DNA of 64,000 nucleotides, from the NCBI GenBank assembly GCA_045604155.1, contig JAZUNN010000046.1, positions 13,288-77,287 of the forward strand, written 5' to 3'. How positions within the stretch are numbered: the first letter of the stretch is position 1; each line of letters opens with the position of its first letter. The DNA is from JAISGQ01 sp045604155 (GTDB lineage: Bacteria; Bacillota; Clostridia; Oscillospirales; Acutalibacteraceae). The notes beneath the pieces are model-generated. The model did no database searches and was not told the origin of the DNA. It saw nothing but the letters and a program-made list of their open reading frames with translations. A program made the position numbers and the translations under genes. Below are positions 51,621-60,919 of this stretch, in pieces.

Positions 51621-53397
51621 TGTTGTGTTCAGCCCCCTCGTCTTCAAGCTTCTGCAGGTCTACCATTCTGCGGTAATCAGGACAGATTTCACAAAGCTCA
51701 TCATGTGAGCCCGCTGCTACTACCTTTCCGTCGTCGATATAAATTATCTTATCCATCTTTTCTACCGTCGAAATACGATGGGCAATAAGTATGGTTGTTC
51801 TTCCTGCACGGTTTTTCGCAAGGTTTTCCAGAATTATCTTCTCGGTCTTGGTATCAACTGCAGATACGGAATCATCAAGAATAAGAATGGGTGCGTCTTT
51901 CATAAGCGCACGGGCAATGGAGATTCTCTGCTTCTGACCGCCTGAAACGGTTACGCCTCTCTCACCCATTATTGTCTTGTACTGATCGGTAAATTCTGTA
52001 ATATTGCCGTGGACATCGGCAAGCTTTGCGCTTTCGATTACCTTTTCTTCATCAACCTCATCATAGGCAAAGGCAATATTATTCTCGATTGTGTCACTGA
52101 ACAGGAAGTTATCCTGAGGCACATAGGCAGATGCTGCACGCACAGAACGGATTGACACATCATTGACATCCTGTCCGTCAACGAAAATTGTTCCGTCAGG
52201 TACATTATATGTACGCAGGATAAGGTCTACAATAGTTGTTTTTCCTGAGCCTGTTTTTCCTACTATACCAACATTTTCTCCTGCGTTGATTCTGAAGGAT
52301 ACATTGGAAAGTGCGTCGTAATCACCGTCGGGATAACGGAATGTAAGATTTTTGAATTCTATTGAGCCCTTGGGATTGACAAGCTCTGTAACTCCCTCAC
52401 GGTCAGACACGGTCTGCTTTGTATCGAGAAGCTCGCTGATTCTTTTGACTGATGCCTTGCCTCTTGAGGTCATGTCAATAAGCTGAGAAATTGCCATTAC
52501 GGGCCATACGATGGAGGTGAAATATCCGATAAATTCAACCAGCTCACCTGCGTTGAAGCGTCCGTCATATACAAGATATCCGCCGTAACCGAGGATAACA
52601 CAGATTATTGATTCGACAAAAAGGGTGACGGTGATATGCAGAAGGGTTGAAATCTTTGTAAACTCGACATTTGCATCTTCGTTCTTCATATTAAGCTTAC
52701 GGAATGCCATAAGCTCCTTGAACTCCTTGACAAATGCCTTTATAACGGCAATTCCCGAAAAACTCTCCTGAGAAAAATCGGAAAGATCGGAAAATGCCTG
52801 CTGGCGAATTTCCCACTTCTTCATCATGTAGGTTCCAACTATTGAGCCTACAGCCAGAAGCAGTGCCATGGGGATAAGAGAAAGACCTGTGAGAAGATGG
52901 TCCATTCTCCACATTTTCACAATGGCAAGGATACCGAGGAACAATGCGTCAAAAAGCATGAGTATGCCTGAGCCGAAGCAATCCTGAACAGTTTCAAGGT
53001 CATTTGTGAAAAGGGACATGAGATTGCCAACTTTATTGACCTGATAGTATTCTCTTGAGAGCCCCTTGCAATGGTCAAACATCCTTCTTCGGATATCCGT
53101 TTCAAGCCTTATGGCTGAGCCGAAGAAGCATATTCTCCAAAGGAAACGTCCTACTACCATGGCAAGAATAATAACTATCATCGGCATGCATATTTCATCC
53201 AGCAGAAAATCCATGTCAAATGTTCTCTGCACTCCGTCAAGCTCCACAACACCGTTATTCATTCCGTTGATAACAAGTTTGTACAGCTCCGGTATTATAA
53301 GCTGAAAATAGTCTACCAGCACAAGCGCTGCCATACCGAGAATCAGTATGGGCAGGTATCTTATGTAGTAGCGATTTATATGCTTTCCGAATATCAA
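51613..53397 (-). CDS. ABC exporter half-transporter, first subunit
   Basis: 594 aa. Six spans and an ATPase domain with Walker A GKTGSGKT, signature VSGGQKQRISIAR and Walker B ILILDDSVSAVD. The catalytic Glu after Walker B is Asp here (LDDS), whereas the partner keeps Glu (LDEA); one degenerate and one consensus site is the pattern of asymmetric heterodimers such as BmrCD and TM287/288. It starts with TTG, with GGGAGGG eight bases upstream. Confidence 0.9.
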   Translation of the reverse strand: MIFGKHINRYYIRYLPILILGMAALVLVDYFQLIIPELYKLVINGMNNGVVELDGVQRTFDMDFLLDEICMPMIVIILAMVVGRFLWRICFFGSAIRLETDIRRRMFDHCKGLSREYYQVNKVGNLMSLFTNDLETVQDCFGSGILMLFDALFLGILAIVKMWRMDHLLTGLSLIPMALLLAVGSIVGTYMMKKWEIRQQAFSDLSDFSQESFSGIAVIKAFVKEFKELMAFRKLNMKNEDANVEFTKISTLLHITVTLFVESIICVILGYGGYLVYDGRFNAGELVEFIGYFTSIVWPVMAISQLIDMTSRGKASVKRISELLDTKQTVSDREGVTELVNPKGSIEFKNLTFRYPDGDYDALSNVSFRINAGENVGIVGKTGSGKTTIVDLILRTYNVPDGTIFVDGQDVNDVSIRSVRAASAYVPQDNFLFSDTIENNIAFAYDEVDEEKVIESAKLADVHGNITEFTDQYKTIMGERGVTVSGGQKQRISIARALMKDAPILILDDSVSAVDTKTEKIILENLAKNRAGRTTILIAHRISTVEKMDKIIYIDDGKVVAAGSHDELCEICPDYRRMVDLQKLEDEGAEHNNA

Positions 53398-53476
53398 AAC
53401 AACGCCCTCCCTGCACTATCTTTTTTAGCCGCACAGATATGTAAATTTTATCACTATGCATTATAAATGTCAAAGG

Positions 53477-53508
53477 AAAAAGCGATGCTCACAGAAGCAT
53501 CGCTTTTT
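53477..53508. terminator. Terminator
   Basis: AAAAAGCGATGCT and AGCATCGCTTTTT arms with a short loop, between the ABC operon start and the end of the second BlaR1-like gene, which it ends. Confidence 0.85.
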
Positions 53509-53545
53509 AATACTGTTATTTGTCTTTATTGTGCTGAATTTATCC

Positions 53546-55066
53546 TTACGGTCTGTATGCAAGGTATATCCAGTACACATATGGATATCCTTCGAACTCG
53601 CCCTCACTGCAGGCGATGTACATATGTGTTACCTCGGGATTGAGTAGATTTATATTGTGAATTTCAGAGTTTTTCCAGTCGTTTACTGTCTGCCCCGCAA
53701 AAATCTGTCCTCTTGCAAGGTTTTCGCAGGCAACAGTATATGTAAGACCGTTTTCACCGAATACAGAGATGTATCTCTGACCATTCGGGCGGGTATGAGA
53801 AAACTGTTCTTTTGCCTCTGCAAGGCGGATTTGTGCTATATTTTTAAGTCCCGCATCATCTGTCAGAAGTTCAGGAAGTCCATTCTGCACTCTGTACTCA
53901 TTTACAAGCTCCATGGCTGTCTGAGCATTCATTTCTCCTTCTGATATATCAACGGTTTCTTCCGGTATGCTTTCTGCAGCAGTTTCTGTTGTCCTGGTTG
54001 TGCTTTCAGTTTTTGCTTCTTCCTGAGCTGTAGTTGATGGGGTTGTTACTTCCTGTACTGCTGCAGCTTCTTCCTGCACATTTCCGTCTGCAGCGCTGCA
54101 GCCGACAAGTCCGCAGAATACTGTACATATGCAGACCAGGATTATTGCAAGTACAAGTCCGCTTTTCCTCTTTGATGTATCAAGAATGTTCTTGAAACGC
54201 TTCATAATATCCTCCTTTTTATAAGTAAGTGCCGTGGCAAAAGGTATTCTTCTGCCGCTCATCATATCGAGTATTGTGTCGCAGTATACACGTCGTGCAG
54301 CTCTGTCGGCACCCATAAGTACCGCTTCGTCGCAAGCACTTTCCGCATCTTTTTCTGCTTCTTTTGCCATAAGCCAGACAAATGGATTGAACCAGTGCAC
54401 TCCATTGGAAAGTGTAATGATAATTTTAAATAAGATATCCTGTCTTTTAAGATGAGTAAGTTCATGCAGCAGTGCTGTTTCAAGCTGATTATCGCTTATG
54501 CCTGCCGGGATAAAAAGCACAGGCTTTATTACACCCATAAGCATGGGAGATATCTTTCTTTCACAGCATAAAACCACGAATTTCCTATGTATCCCGATGT
54601 TTTCAGCTATCCGCTCGGCTTTTGCGCATATATTACTGTCTGCCTTTCTGCTCCAGCGCTTCATTCTTCTGCGCTCCGAAAAATAAATCACAAGCTGCCG
54701 CAGAATAAATAACACAGCTCCAGCAATCCATATGCAGAAGGCTGCACTGATAAAATCAACACTTTTTTCTTCATGTGTCTGCACAGTGTTTCCGATGGTA
54801 TCTGTAAACTGCTGTATTTCAGAAACATCAGATGCACCTTCGCTTATCTGCCCTGCGAGGTTTTCAACGTTGAATAACGATATGGGCAGATTAAAAGGAA
54901 TCAGCAGACGAAGTGCGAGCACAAGCCAGCATATGCACATCCATTTCGATGAAATACGCTTTCCTTTCCGGTTTGCGAATATGGAGCGCACGGCAATAAG
55001 CACACCTGCTGCAGTACCTGACACAACAGATATTCCCACCAGATTGAGAATGAGAGATTTAATCAT
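53546..55066 (-). CDS. M56 sensor peptidase (BlaR1-like) with C-terminal CAP domain
   Basis: 506 aa. Four spans enclose an M56 zinc peptidase with HELTH at 201-205 and ESACDEAVLMG. A span near residue 310, a Thr/Glu linker, then a CAP/SCP (YkwD-like) domain outside the cell from about 375 (LVNEYRVQNGLPELLTDD to the end, with the HTRPNG and ENLARG motifs). Penicillin-binding sensor domains are replaced by CAP. ATG at 55066 overlaps the blaI-like stop (ATGATTAA). Confidence 0.86.
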   Translation of the reverse strand: MIKSLILNLVGISVVSGTAAGVLIAVRSIFANRKGKRISSKWMCICWLVLALRLLIPFNLPISLFNVENLAGQISEGASDVSEIQQFTDTIGNTVQTHEEKSVDFISAAFCIWIAGAVLFILRQLVIYFSERRRMKRWSRKADSNICAKAERIAENIGIHRKFVVLCCERKISPMLMGVIKPVLFIPAGISDNQLETALLHELTHLKRQDILFKIIITLSNGVHWFNPFVWLMAKEAEKDAESACDEAVLMGADRAARRVYCDTILDMMSGRRIPFATALTYKKEDIMKRFKNILDTSKRKSGLVLAIILVCICTVFCGLVGCSAADGNVQEEAAAVQEVTTPSTTAQEEAKTESTTRTTETAAESIPEETVDISEGEMNAQTAMELVNEYRVQNGLPELLTDDAGLKNIAQIRLAEAKEQFSHTRPNGQRYISVFGENGLTYTVACENLARGQIFAGQTVNDWKNSEIHNINLLNPEVTHMYIACSEGEFEGYPYVYWIYLAYRP

Positions 55067-55460
55067 TGCCTTCTCCCCTGTCCAATGTGTCAAGCAAGGC
55101 TCGAAGTTCATCAATATCTTCATCGGTTATTGACTTGCTGTTATACAAGCCTGCCACCAAACTGCTGACGGAGTTGCCGTAAAGCTTTCCCAGAAAGCTT
55201 CTGCTTTCAAAGGTTTTATATGTTTCGGCATCGATAAGCGGGGTGTAGTAATTAGTCCGTGTTGTGCGGTCGCAATGGACAAAACCTTTATCTGCAAGCC
55301 TCTGCAGAGATGCCATCAATGTAGACAATGCCCAGTTTCTCTTTCCTCTTATGCACTCGAGAATCTTTCCTGAAGTAACGGGCTCGGGCATTTCCCATAG
55401 AGCCATCATGATTTCAAGCTCAGCATCTCCCAATTTTTTCATTTCCTCTTTGCTGTTCAT
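55059..55460 (-). CDS. BlaI/MecI-family repressor (second copy)
   Basis: 133 aa winged helix (LGDAELEIMMALWE, then WALSTLMASLQRLADKGFV). ATG at 55460 is chosen for its GAGGTGA site; other in-frame starts lie 2-3 codons upstream. It should bind the 30-bp palindrome that covers its own promoter. It differs clearly from the BlaI at 28724, and so do the operators, so cross-talk is unlikely. Confidence 0.9.
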   Translation of the reverse strand: MNSKEEMKKLGDAELEIMMALWEMPEPVTSGKILECIRGKRNWALSTLMASLQRLADKGFVHCDRTTRTNYYTPLIDAETYKTFESRSFLGKLYGNSVSSLVAGLYNSKSITDEDIDELRALLDTLDRGEGND

Positions 55461-55502
55461 TCTCATCACCTCATTATACTTTTTTCAAATGTTTTACCTC
55501 GC

Positions 55503-55537
55503 AATATCATTATACAGATGTATAATGATATTGTCAA
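55503..55537 (-). promoter_or_regulatory. Promoter inside a 30-bp perfect palindrome
   Basis: AATATCATTATACA, GA, TGTATAATGATATT (55503-55532) is a perfect inverted repeat. Read on the minus strand it holds TTGACA (55537-55532), a 17-base spacer and TATAAT (55514-55509). Repressor binding would block the polymerase completely. Confidence 0.9.
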
Positions 55538-55556
55538 TAGATTTATAAAAAAAAAT

Positions 55557-55585
55557 AAAAACGCTGCATAAAATGCAGCGTTTTT
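55557..55585. terminator. Terminator after the lipoprotein gene
   Basis: AAAAACGCTGCAT and ATGCAGCGTTTTT arms, 13 bp, 3-nt loop. Confidence 0.9.
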
Positions 55586-55590
55586 CATTA

Positions 55591-56412
55591 TCAGCCGAAT
55601 CTGATATCGCTGATGCAGGTATCCTTGTACTTGGAGCCTTCATATACGGAATCAATTCTTATTGTAACATAAGTTGTTTCAACAGGCTCATCAAGGTACA
55701 GTCTCTGCCAATCCTTTTCGTCCTTGAGTGTAAAGGACTTCTGACCGCCTTCATACAAAACGGTAATATCTTTTACTCTTGAATTCTTATTGTAGAAAGA
55801 AGAATTCTGGGTTGTTTTCTGATATCCGTTTCTTATTTCCACATAAGATACAAGCTGAACGGAATATGCATTTGCGGTAAGAGTTTCACCTTCTCCGTAG
55901 CCTGAAACGCCATCCTGCCAGCAGGTATTGATGTTTTCGTCAAATGCATCATAGGTTATACTATAGTTGTTTTCATCCTTGTTGTAATTGGAGCTGACTT
56001 CATAGTAATCAAACTCAGGTGCACCAAATTCGACAGGTGCAGCTTCTGTAGGCTCTGTTGTTGAAGTATCTACTGAAGGCTCTGTCTTTGCAGGATATTC
56101 ATTCTTGTAATATCTTGTAAAAAGAATATCTATGTACTCGTTTCCGCTTTCATCTCTTTCAATTGTGATGGTACTTGTAAGGAGTCCGAAGCTGTCTCCA
56201 TCATATCTTAATTTAAATGAATTATTGCCTGTTTTATCCCATTTGCCGCTTCCGGAATCACCGGTAAATTTTCCGTTGCTCTTGAACTCATAGTAATCGC
56301 CCCAGGAATCGTACCATTTTCCGACAATGCCGTCTTTTCCGCATCCGCCAAGCATGGCAAGCATGCTTACGCAAATTGCCAGTATCATTACAACCGAAAT
56401 TACTTTTTTCAT
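55591..56412 (-). CDS. Lipoprotein with discoidin-like glycan-binding domain
   Basis: 273 aa. Signal peptide with lipobox LGGC near residue 24. Residues ~28-100 form a small beta domain (GKWYDSWGDYYEFKSNGKF). After a Thr/Glu linker, the last ~140 residues resemble the NADase-type F5/8 discoidin domain (YDAFDENINTCWQDGV, IRIDSVYEGSKYKDTCIS). It is probably a surface carbohydrate-binding protein. It lies downstream of the kinase gene by 60 bases on the same strand. Confidence 0.8.
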   Translation of the reverse strand: MKKVISVVMILAICVSMLAMLGGCGKDGIVGKWYDSWGDYYEFKSNGKFTGDSGSGKWDKTGNNSFKLRYDGDSFGLLTSTITIERDESGNEYIDILFTRYYKNEYPAKTEPSVDTSTTEPTEAAPVEFGAPEFDYYEVSSNYNKDENNYSITYDAFDENINTCWQDGVSGYGEGETLTANAYSVQLVSYVEIRNGYQKTTQNSSFYNKNSRVKDITVLYEGGQKSFTLKDEKDWQRLYLDEPVETTYVTIRIDSVYEGSKYKDTCISDIRFG

Positions 56413-56472
56413 AATATGATATTCCTTTCTCTATTCTCTGCATCCGGTTTCCCCACTGCAGTTTTCTACGTT

Positions 56473-57876
56473 TTATTCATCAAGAAAATCTTCCAGCGCC
56501 TCACGCATCTGACTTGCACTTCTGTATCGGGCGTTAGGCTTATGAGCGCACGCCTTATTGATAATACACATAAGCTTATCGCTGCAATTTATCGCTTTGG
56601 GAAATGGCTCACCGTTTATTCTTCTTATCTTGGATTCCTTCTGTGCTGCTGCAGTTGCTGCATACGGCGGAATCGGCATAAACGGAAGCGCTCCACGGTT
56701 GAGCAAAGTATACATGGTCATTCCCAATGCATAAATATCCACTGTATTATTGTAGCTTGTTTTCTCAGAGTTGCTTACTGCTGCCGCAAGAAGCTCAGGC
56801 GCCATGTAATCGGATGTTCCGATTACCGTCGCAAGCTCTCTGCCCTGAACTTCCTTTGAAATGCCAAAATCGCACAGTTTCCAGTTTTTCTCGCCTCGAA
56901 GAATATTTCCGGGTTTTACATCTCTGTGTGCCATTCCGCTGTCACGGTGAATTTCTTCCAATGCTCTGCACACATCACAGGCAAGTCTTGCAACTGTGCG
57001 TTCGTCATGCATTTCACATGGAACGGATTCGAGAAGCTCCATGCTCATCCATATGAATCTGGTGCCTCCTGCATTTACCTTTCCGTCATCAAAGGTTCTT
57101 ACTATGTACTCGCTTCCGTAAAACTGGCTGGCATTGCTGCTCTCTCTCTTAGCTTTCCAGATTTTGTCCATGTCGTCACCGACATTTATCACCTTCAATG
57201 CATAATCCCTGCCGTCTGAAGCTGATGTCGCCTTATAGATAAATCCATATGCTCCGGCATTGATATATTCAAGTTTACTCCATTCAGAAGCAAAGCTGTC
57301 GCTCGACATAAGCATCCTTCGAACATCTTCCGCTGCCAATGCTCTTCGTTTTGCATTGCCCCAGCGGTCCATATACACCGCCAGCGCTTCCCTCAATGTT
57401 TCAAGGCTGATTATCCCTCCATTAATACCGCACAGTGATGAAATTGCCTTTATTTCTTCCTTTTCTCCCTGCTCGGTATACGGGCAAAGCCTGTCAAGCC
57501 CATATACTTTATACCGTCCATTCTGCTGTCTTACCGATGAAGCAAGATCGCAGTGTGCAGCACCTATGGTTTTAAGCACCATTGCCGCACAACAGGCAGC
57601 ATATGCGCCGTAAATCGACTGAGGCTCCGTTTTTTCACCGACATCCGATGAAACAACAATAAGTTTGTCTCCGTTTTCAATTACTTTATCCACTCTGCAA
57701 AGGTAAGATGGCTCTCCCTTTGCAATCTCGGACAGTATTCTTTTTGTAAATTCATTGTTTTCTGCCAGTATCAGTGTCCCGGCATCTGCTCCTCCCGGAT
57801 CAACTGCAGTACACTCCCGCTCTCCGAATTGAGCATAAATTATCATACCCAGCTTTTCAGCTGCCTGTGCAAGCAC
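56473..57876 (-). CDS. Ser/Thr protein kinase with novel N-terminal domain
   Basis: 467 aa. Residues 1-~205 match no domain I know; they include an FxRE-like GERECTAVDPGG and a helical part. The kinase domain (~210-467) has the glycine loop NAGAYGFIY, the ATP lysine in ALKVI, catalytic HRDVKPGN at 317-324, DFG at 336-338 and APE. There is no membrane span or PASTA tail, so it is soluble and not a PrkC-type kinase. Start GTG with GAGGAG upstream, 6 bases after the preceding gene. Confidence 0.88.
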   Translation of the reverse strand: MLAQAAEKLGMIIYAQFGERECTAVDPGGADAGTLILAENNEFTKRILSEIAKGEPSYLCRVDKVIENGDKLIVVSSDVGEKTEPQSIYGAYAACCAAMVLKTIGAAHCDLASSVRQQNGRYKVYGLDRLCPYTEQGEKEEIKAISSLCGINGGIISLETLREALAVYMDRWGNAKRRALAAEDVRRMLMSSDSFASEWSKLEYINAGAYGFIYKATSASDGRDYALKVINVGDDMDKIWKAKRESSNASQFYGSEYIVRTFDDGKVNAGGTRFIWMSMELLESVPCEMHDERTVARLACDVCRALEEIHRDSGMAHRDVKPGNILRGEKNWKLCDFGISKEVQGRELATVIGTSDYMAPELLAAAVSNSEKTSYNNTVDIYALGMTMYTLLNRGALPFMPIPPYAATAAAQKESKIRRINGEPFPKAINCSDKLMCIINKACAHKPNARYRSASQMREALEDFLDE

Positions 57877-57882
57877 TAAAGG

Positions 57883-59268
57883 TCACTCCTCTGTTATCAG
57901 CTTCAGTGCGGAGATCATATACTCCGACAGCGCATCAGGCTCCCTGCCTCTGATAACATCCTTTTTTATAAGATGATAGGCATAAAGAACCACAAAATCC
58001 ATTCTCCATCTCGGATATAACGGTGCCATGCCCATTGTACGGAGCAGAGCAGACAGCCCTCTGAAATAATCATCAAAGGATGGCATATCTGTAAGTTCTT
58101 CAGACTCATCAAGTGTATTTGAATCAGCATCGTAGCTCATTCCGCAATTCTGGGCAAGAACTGTCAGAAGAAGAATATTCCTGTCAGGCAACGCCTCTCC
58201 GTTTATTATCTCATCCAGTCTGTCTGACGCATGAAGTATTTCGCCGAGTGTATATTCTCTGAGAAGTTCTATGGTTTCTTCCGATATCACACCCGTATCA
58301 TCAAATTCTTCCAGCTTATCAAGCAGCTCACAGGCGATGCTTTTCCTGACCGAACGGATTTTTGACCTCTTTCCGTCCTCGTCAACATCTCCCTGCATTC
58401 CCCTTGCAAGGATTTCGCTGCTTTCCTTCTCTGCTGCAGAATCTTCAAACTGGCTGAAAAGAAACTCGCAGTTTGCCTTTGCTGTTGCGTACAGCTCATG
58501 TTCATCAAGGCGGCTTTTTGACACAAAATCAAGAAGTTCCTTTTCTGTATGAATCCCCTCTATCATCATTGATGTATGCATTGTATACACATCATCTTCA
58601 GATTTTTCGCTGCAATCCATACTTTCCAGTTTCTTTACAAGCTCACAGGCATATTTCCAGTTTTCTGAATTATTTCTTCCCTGAGGATTTGCAAGACAGA
58701 AATAATAAACTGCCTCTTCAGGCTTTACCGTATACAACGGCGGCTGCTTGCATGCAAGAGTCAGGAAACGGTTTGCATCCTCAGCTTTTTCTTCTTCCGT
58801 AAGCATTCTTGTTGTGGGGTAAATCTTCATGTTGAAAGCAAAGCATAACTGAATATAAGTCAGGCGGTCAAGCTTTTTAACTTTACCCGAAAGCCAGCTT
58901 GTAAGACGGTGACGTATTGTGTCTGCGCTGTCACCGCTTATTTCTTCAAAAAACGTTATCAGCTTCTTTTTGCTTTCACACTGTTTGCAGAGATTTGATG
59001 TCTTGCACTTTTCTGCAACAAAATCATGCTGTGATGCTTCAGGATTTTCCTCTGCATACTGTTTCCAGATATTTTTCTTTGCTGCTGTCAGCGTTTCAGG
59101 TATTCCCCTTTCCTTTGGACAGGGAAACGCCGTAAGCACTGCTTCCCACAGAGCATCCTTGAACTCGAGCAAATCGAACTTTCCGCTTTTGAGCAATGCA
59201 CGCACCTTTGACGGATCATCATATTCGCCCTGCTCAAGTGAATGCTTTATCTGCATGGTCAGGCCCAA
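57883..59268 (-). CDS. HTH-like partner protein between kinase and phosphatase genes
   Basis: 461 aa, soluble, all-helical. Residues ~105-205 carry the HTH-like domain also seen at 38455 and in the macro-domain protein (TIRHRLTSWLSGK, then LTYIQLCFAFNM). A CKQCESKKK cluster precedes it. The rest is unrecognised. Start TTG at 59268 with GGAGG nine bases upstream overlaps the PP2C stop region; the ATG four codons later is too far from the site. Its position suggests a kinase/phosphatase substrate or adaptor. Confidence 0.75.
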   Translation of the reverse strand: MGLTMQIKHSLEQGEYDDPSKVRALLKSGKFDLLEFKDALWEAVLTAFPCPKERGIPETLTAAKKNIWKQYAEENPEASQHDFVAEKCKTSNLCKQCESKKKLITFFEEISGDSADTIRHRLTSWLSGKVKKLDRLTYIQLCFAFNMKIYPTTRMLTEEEKAEDANRFLTLACKQPPLYTVKPEEAVYYFCLANPQGRNNSENWKYACELVKKLESMDCSEKSEDDVYTMHTSMMIEGIHTEKELLDFVSKSRLDEHELYATAKANCEFLFSQFEDSAAEKESSEILARGMQGDVDEDGKRSKIRSVRKSIACELLDKLEEFDDTGVISEETIELLREYTLGEILHASDRLDEIINGEALPDRNILLLTVLAQNCGMSYDADSNTLDESEELTDMPSFDDYFRGLSALLRTMGMAPLYPRWRMDFVVLYAYHLIKKDVIRGREPDALSEYMISALKLITEE

Positions 59269-59269
59269 A

Positions 59270-60037
59270 TCATTTCACCTCCACTACGATAACGGTTGTA
59301 TTGTCTACTCCACCGTTTTTCATAGCTTCGTCATAAAGAGCCTTTGCATTAAGTTTTGATTTGAGGATTGATGCTATTTTCTTATCTTCCACACATTCAG
59401 TAAGTCCGTCACTGCAGATGAGGAATATATCGCCTGATACTACATCAAACTTTTTTGCAGCCTCAAACTCAAGCATATCATCGGGCATTCCAAGGAATTT
59501 CAGAATTCTGTGACGCATGGGATGTGTACGGGCTTTCTTTGCGCTGATTATACCTGCATCAACAAAAGACTGAACCTCTGACTGGTCGTGTGAAAGCTGT
59601 TCAAGCTTACGCTTGCGCATGCGGTACACACGGCTGTCACCTACATTGATAACCGTTGCCTGATTTCCAGACACCGTAAGTATTGCCGCTGTGCTGCCTA
59701 TACGCATTGCATCAAGACGTTTTGCTTCTTCTTCAAGAAGTTTATTGGCCTCTCTGAGAGACGCAAATACGGTTTCTTCATCTGTTGGAAGTTCAATTTT
59801 CGCAAGGGTGCTGGCGCCTAAAAATGAAGCATTTTCTCCTGCTGCCTCGCCACCCATTCCGTCACAGACTGCCGCAATCAATGAATCACTGCAGGTTGTA
59901 TCGACAGTGAATATTTCTTCTTTGGTTTTTTCTGCAGTTTCTTTGTCCATAAATATACCGTTGACACAGAGATTATCTTCGTTATTAAGTCTTCTCAGTC
60001 CAACACCGCATACTGCTGAAATACGAAATTCAAACAT
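59270..60037 (-). CDS. PP2C-family Ser/Thr phosphatase
   Basis: 255 aa. The metal-binding motifs are all present: RRLNNEDN, VCDGMGGEAAGE, SDGLTECV and GGVDNTTVIVV. It is soluble. It is first in an operon with the HTH-like protein and the kinase, so it is the opposing phosphatase. ATG at 60037 has AAAGGTG six bases upstream; the GTG three codons earlier is part of that site. Confidence 0.92.
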   Translation of the reverse strand: MFEFRISAVCGVGLRRLNNEDNLCVNGIFMDKETAEKTKEEIFTVDTTCSDSLIAAVCDGMGGEAAGENASFLGASTLAKIELPTDEETVFASLREANKLLEEEAKRLDAMRIGSTAAILTVSGNQATVINVGDSRVYRMRKRKLEQLSHDQSEVQSFVDAGIISAKKARTHPMRHRILKFLGMPDDMLEFEAAKKFDVVSGDIFLICSDGLTECVEDKKIASILKSKLNAKALYDEAMKNGGVDNTTVIVVEVK

Positions 60038-60115
60038 TTCAATCACCTTTTACTATGAGAATTATTAATTACTTTTTCAAGTAAATATATGCTCAGGATA
60101 GAATCTGTTTCTTTT

Positions 60116-60144
60116 ATTATATCACTCTTTTTGTATCAATTCAA
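60116..60144 (-). promoter_or_regulatory. Promoter of the PP2C-kinase operon
   Basis: Minus strand TTGAAT (60144-60139), 17-base spacer, TATAAT (60121-60116), 79 bases upstream of the PP2C start. Confidence 0.75.
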
Positions 60145-60162
60145 TCCTTTTTAATTCAAAGA

Positions 60163-60203
60163 GGATATGCTGCCGGCCTGTATCAGCGACCGGCAGCGCA
60201 TCC
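60163..60203. other. GC-rich hairpin upstream of the PP2C promoter
   Basis: GGATATGCTGCCGG and CCGGCAGCGCATCC pair over 14 bases with two mismatches and a 13-nt loop. There is no T run, so a terminator role is doubtful. Nothing else is seen in 60204-60303. Confidence 0.5.
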
Positions 60204-60303
60204 ATGGGAGAAAGAAAAAAGAAGCAATCAGATTTATTCGACTGTCCCCGGCTGTGTCTTTATGATACACCATAAAATCAGAGAGATTTTTTTCATCTAC
60301 CAA

Positions 60304-60341
60304 AAAACAGACCACGTCAAAAATATGTCGTGGTCTGTTTT
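60304..60341. terminator. Terminator after the YcxB-like gene
   Basis: AAAACAGACCACG and CGTGGTCTGTTTT, 13-bp stem, 12-nt loop, T runs on both strands. Confidence 0.85.
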
Positions 60342-60349
60342 CTCTGATG

Positions 60350-60850
60350 TCATTTGCCTTTGCATGCTTTTATGGTATTTATCAGGATGTCTGCCTTTTC
60401 ATCGGATATCTCGGACAAGTCAACAATGTACGCCTGATTCTTCGATATGAACAGATACAGATCATTATCACGTCTTCCGACCTTGCTTATCAGCGAGTAT
60501 TTGACAGTTGACGTTTCCTGTGCATAATCATTTGAAGCAGATACTTTGAAGCAATCCTCCTCAAAGCAATAGTCGATGATCGTATTGAGATTTTTTGCCT
60601 TTTTCACAGTTATTCGAGGAAGTATAAGATACATAAACACATAGAGAATATCCATTGCAAGTACTATTGCTCCGTACATCAGCATCTCAATTGACAGTGC
60701 ATCCACCGCCGCAGTGAAAGCAACACAGCCCGCACAAACTACGGTACATATAATCATGATCATCCAAAAAACCTTTTTGGATGATGCTACGAACTTGCTG
60801 TATCTGAGCATTCTTTCCTTTGTGTATACAGTCGTTACTTCAACAGGCAT
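60350..60850 (-). CDS. YcxB-like membrane protein
   Basis: 166 aa. Two spans (about 28-75) followed by a soluble C-terminal domain of the YcxB type (DYAQETSTVKYSLISKV, YLFISKNQAYIVDL). ATG at 60850 has GGAGGG upstream; the longer frame adds 20 residues without a ribosome site. It follows the vWA gene on the same strand by 69 bases. Role unknown. Confidence 0.75.
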   Translation of the reverse strand: MPVEVTTVYTKERMLRYSKFVASSKKVFWMIMIICTVVCAGCVAFTAAVDALSIEMLMYGAIVLAMDILYVFMYLILPRITVKKAKNLNTIIDYCFEEDCFKVSASNDYAQETSTVKYSLISKVGRRDNDLYLFISKNQAYIVDLSEISDEKADILINTIKACKGK

Positions 60851-60919
60851 ATGTTTACCCTCCAATATAAAAGATTGCTTAAATATACCATATGCACTGT
60901 ATCTTGTCAAACTTTACTG

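Noticed and set aside
60163..60203. Riboswitch in the leader of the PP2C operon
   Set aside because: The hairpin lies upstream of the best promoter, so it would not be in the transcript, and it lacks any known aptamer core.
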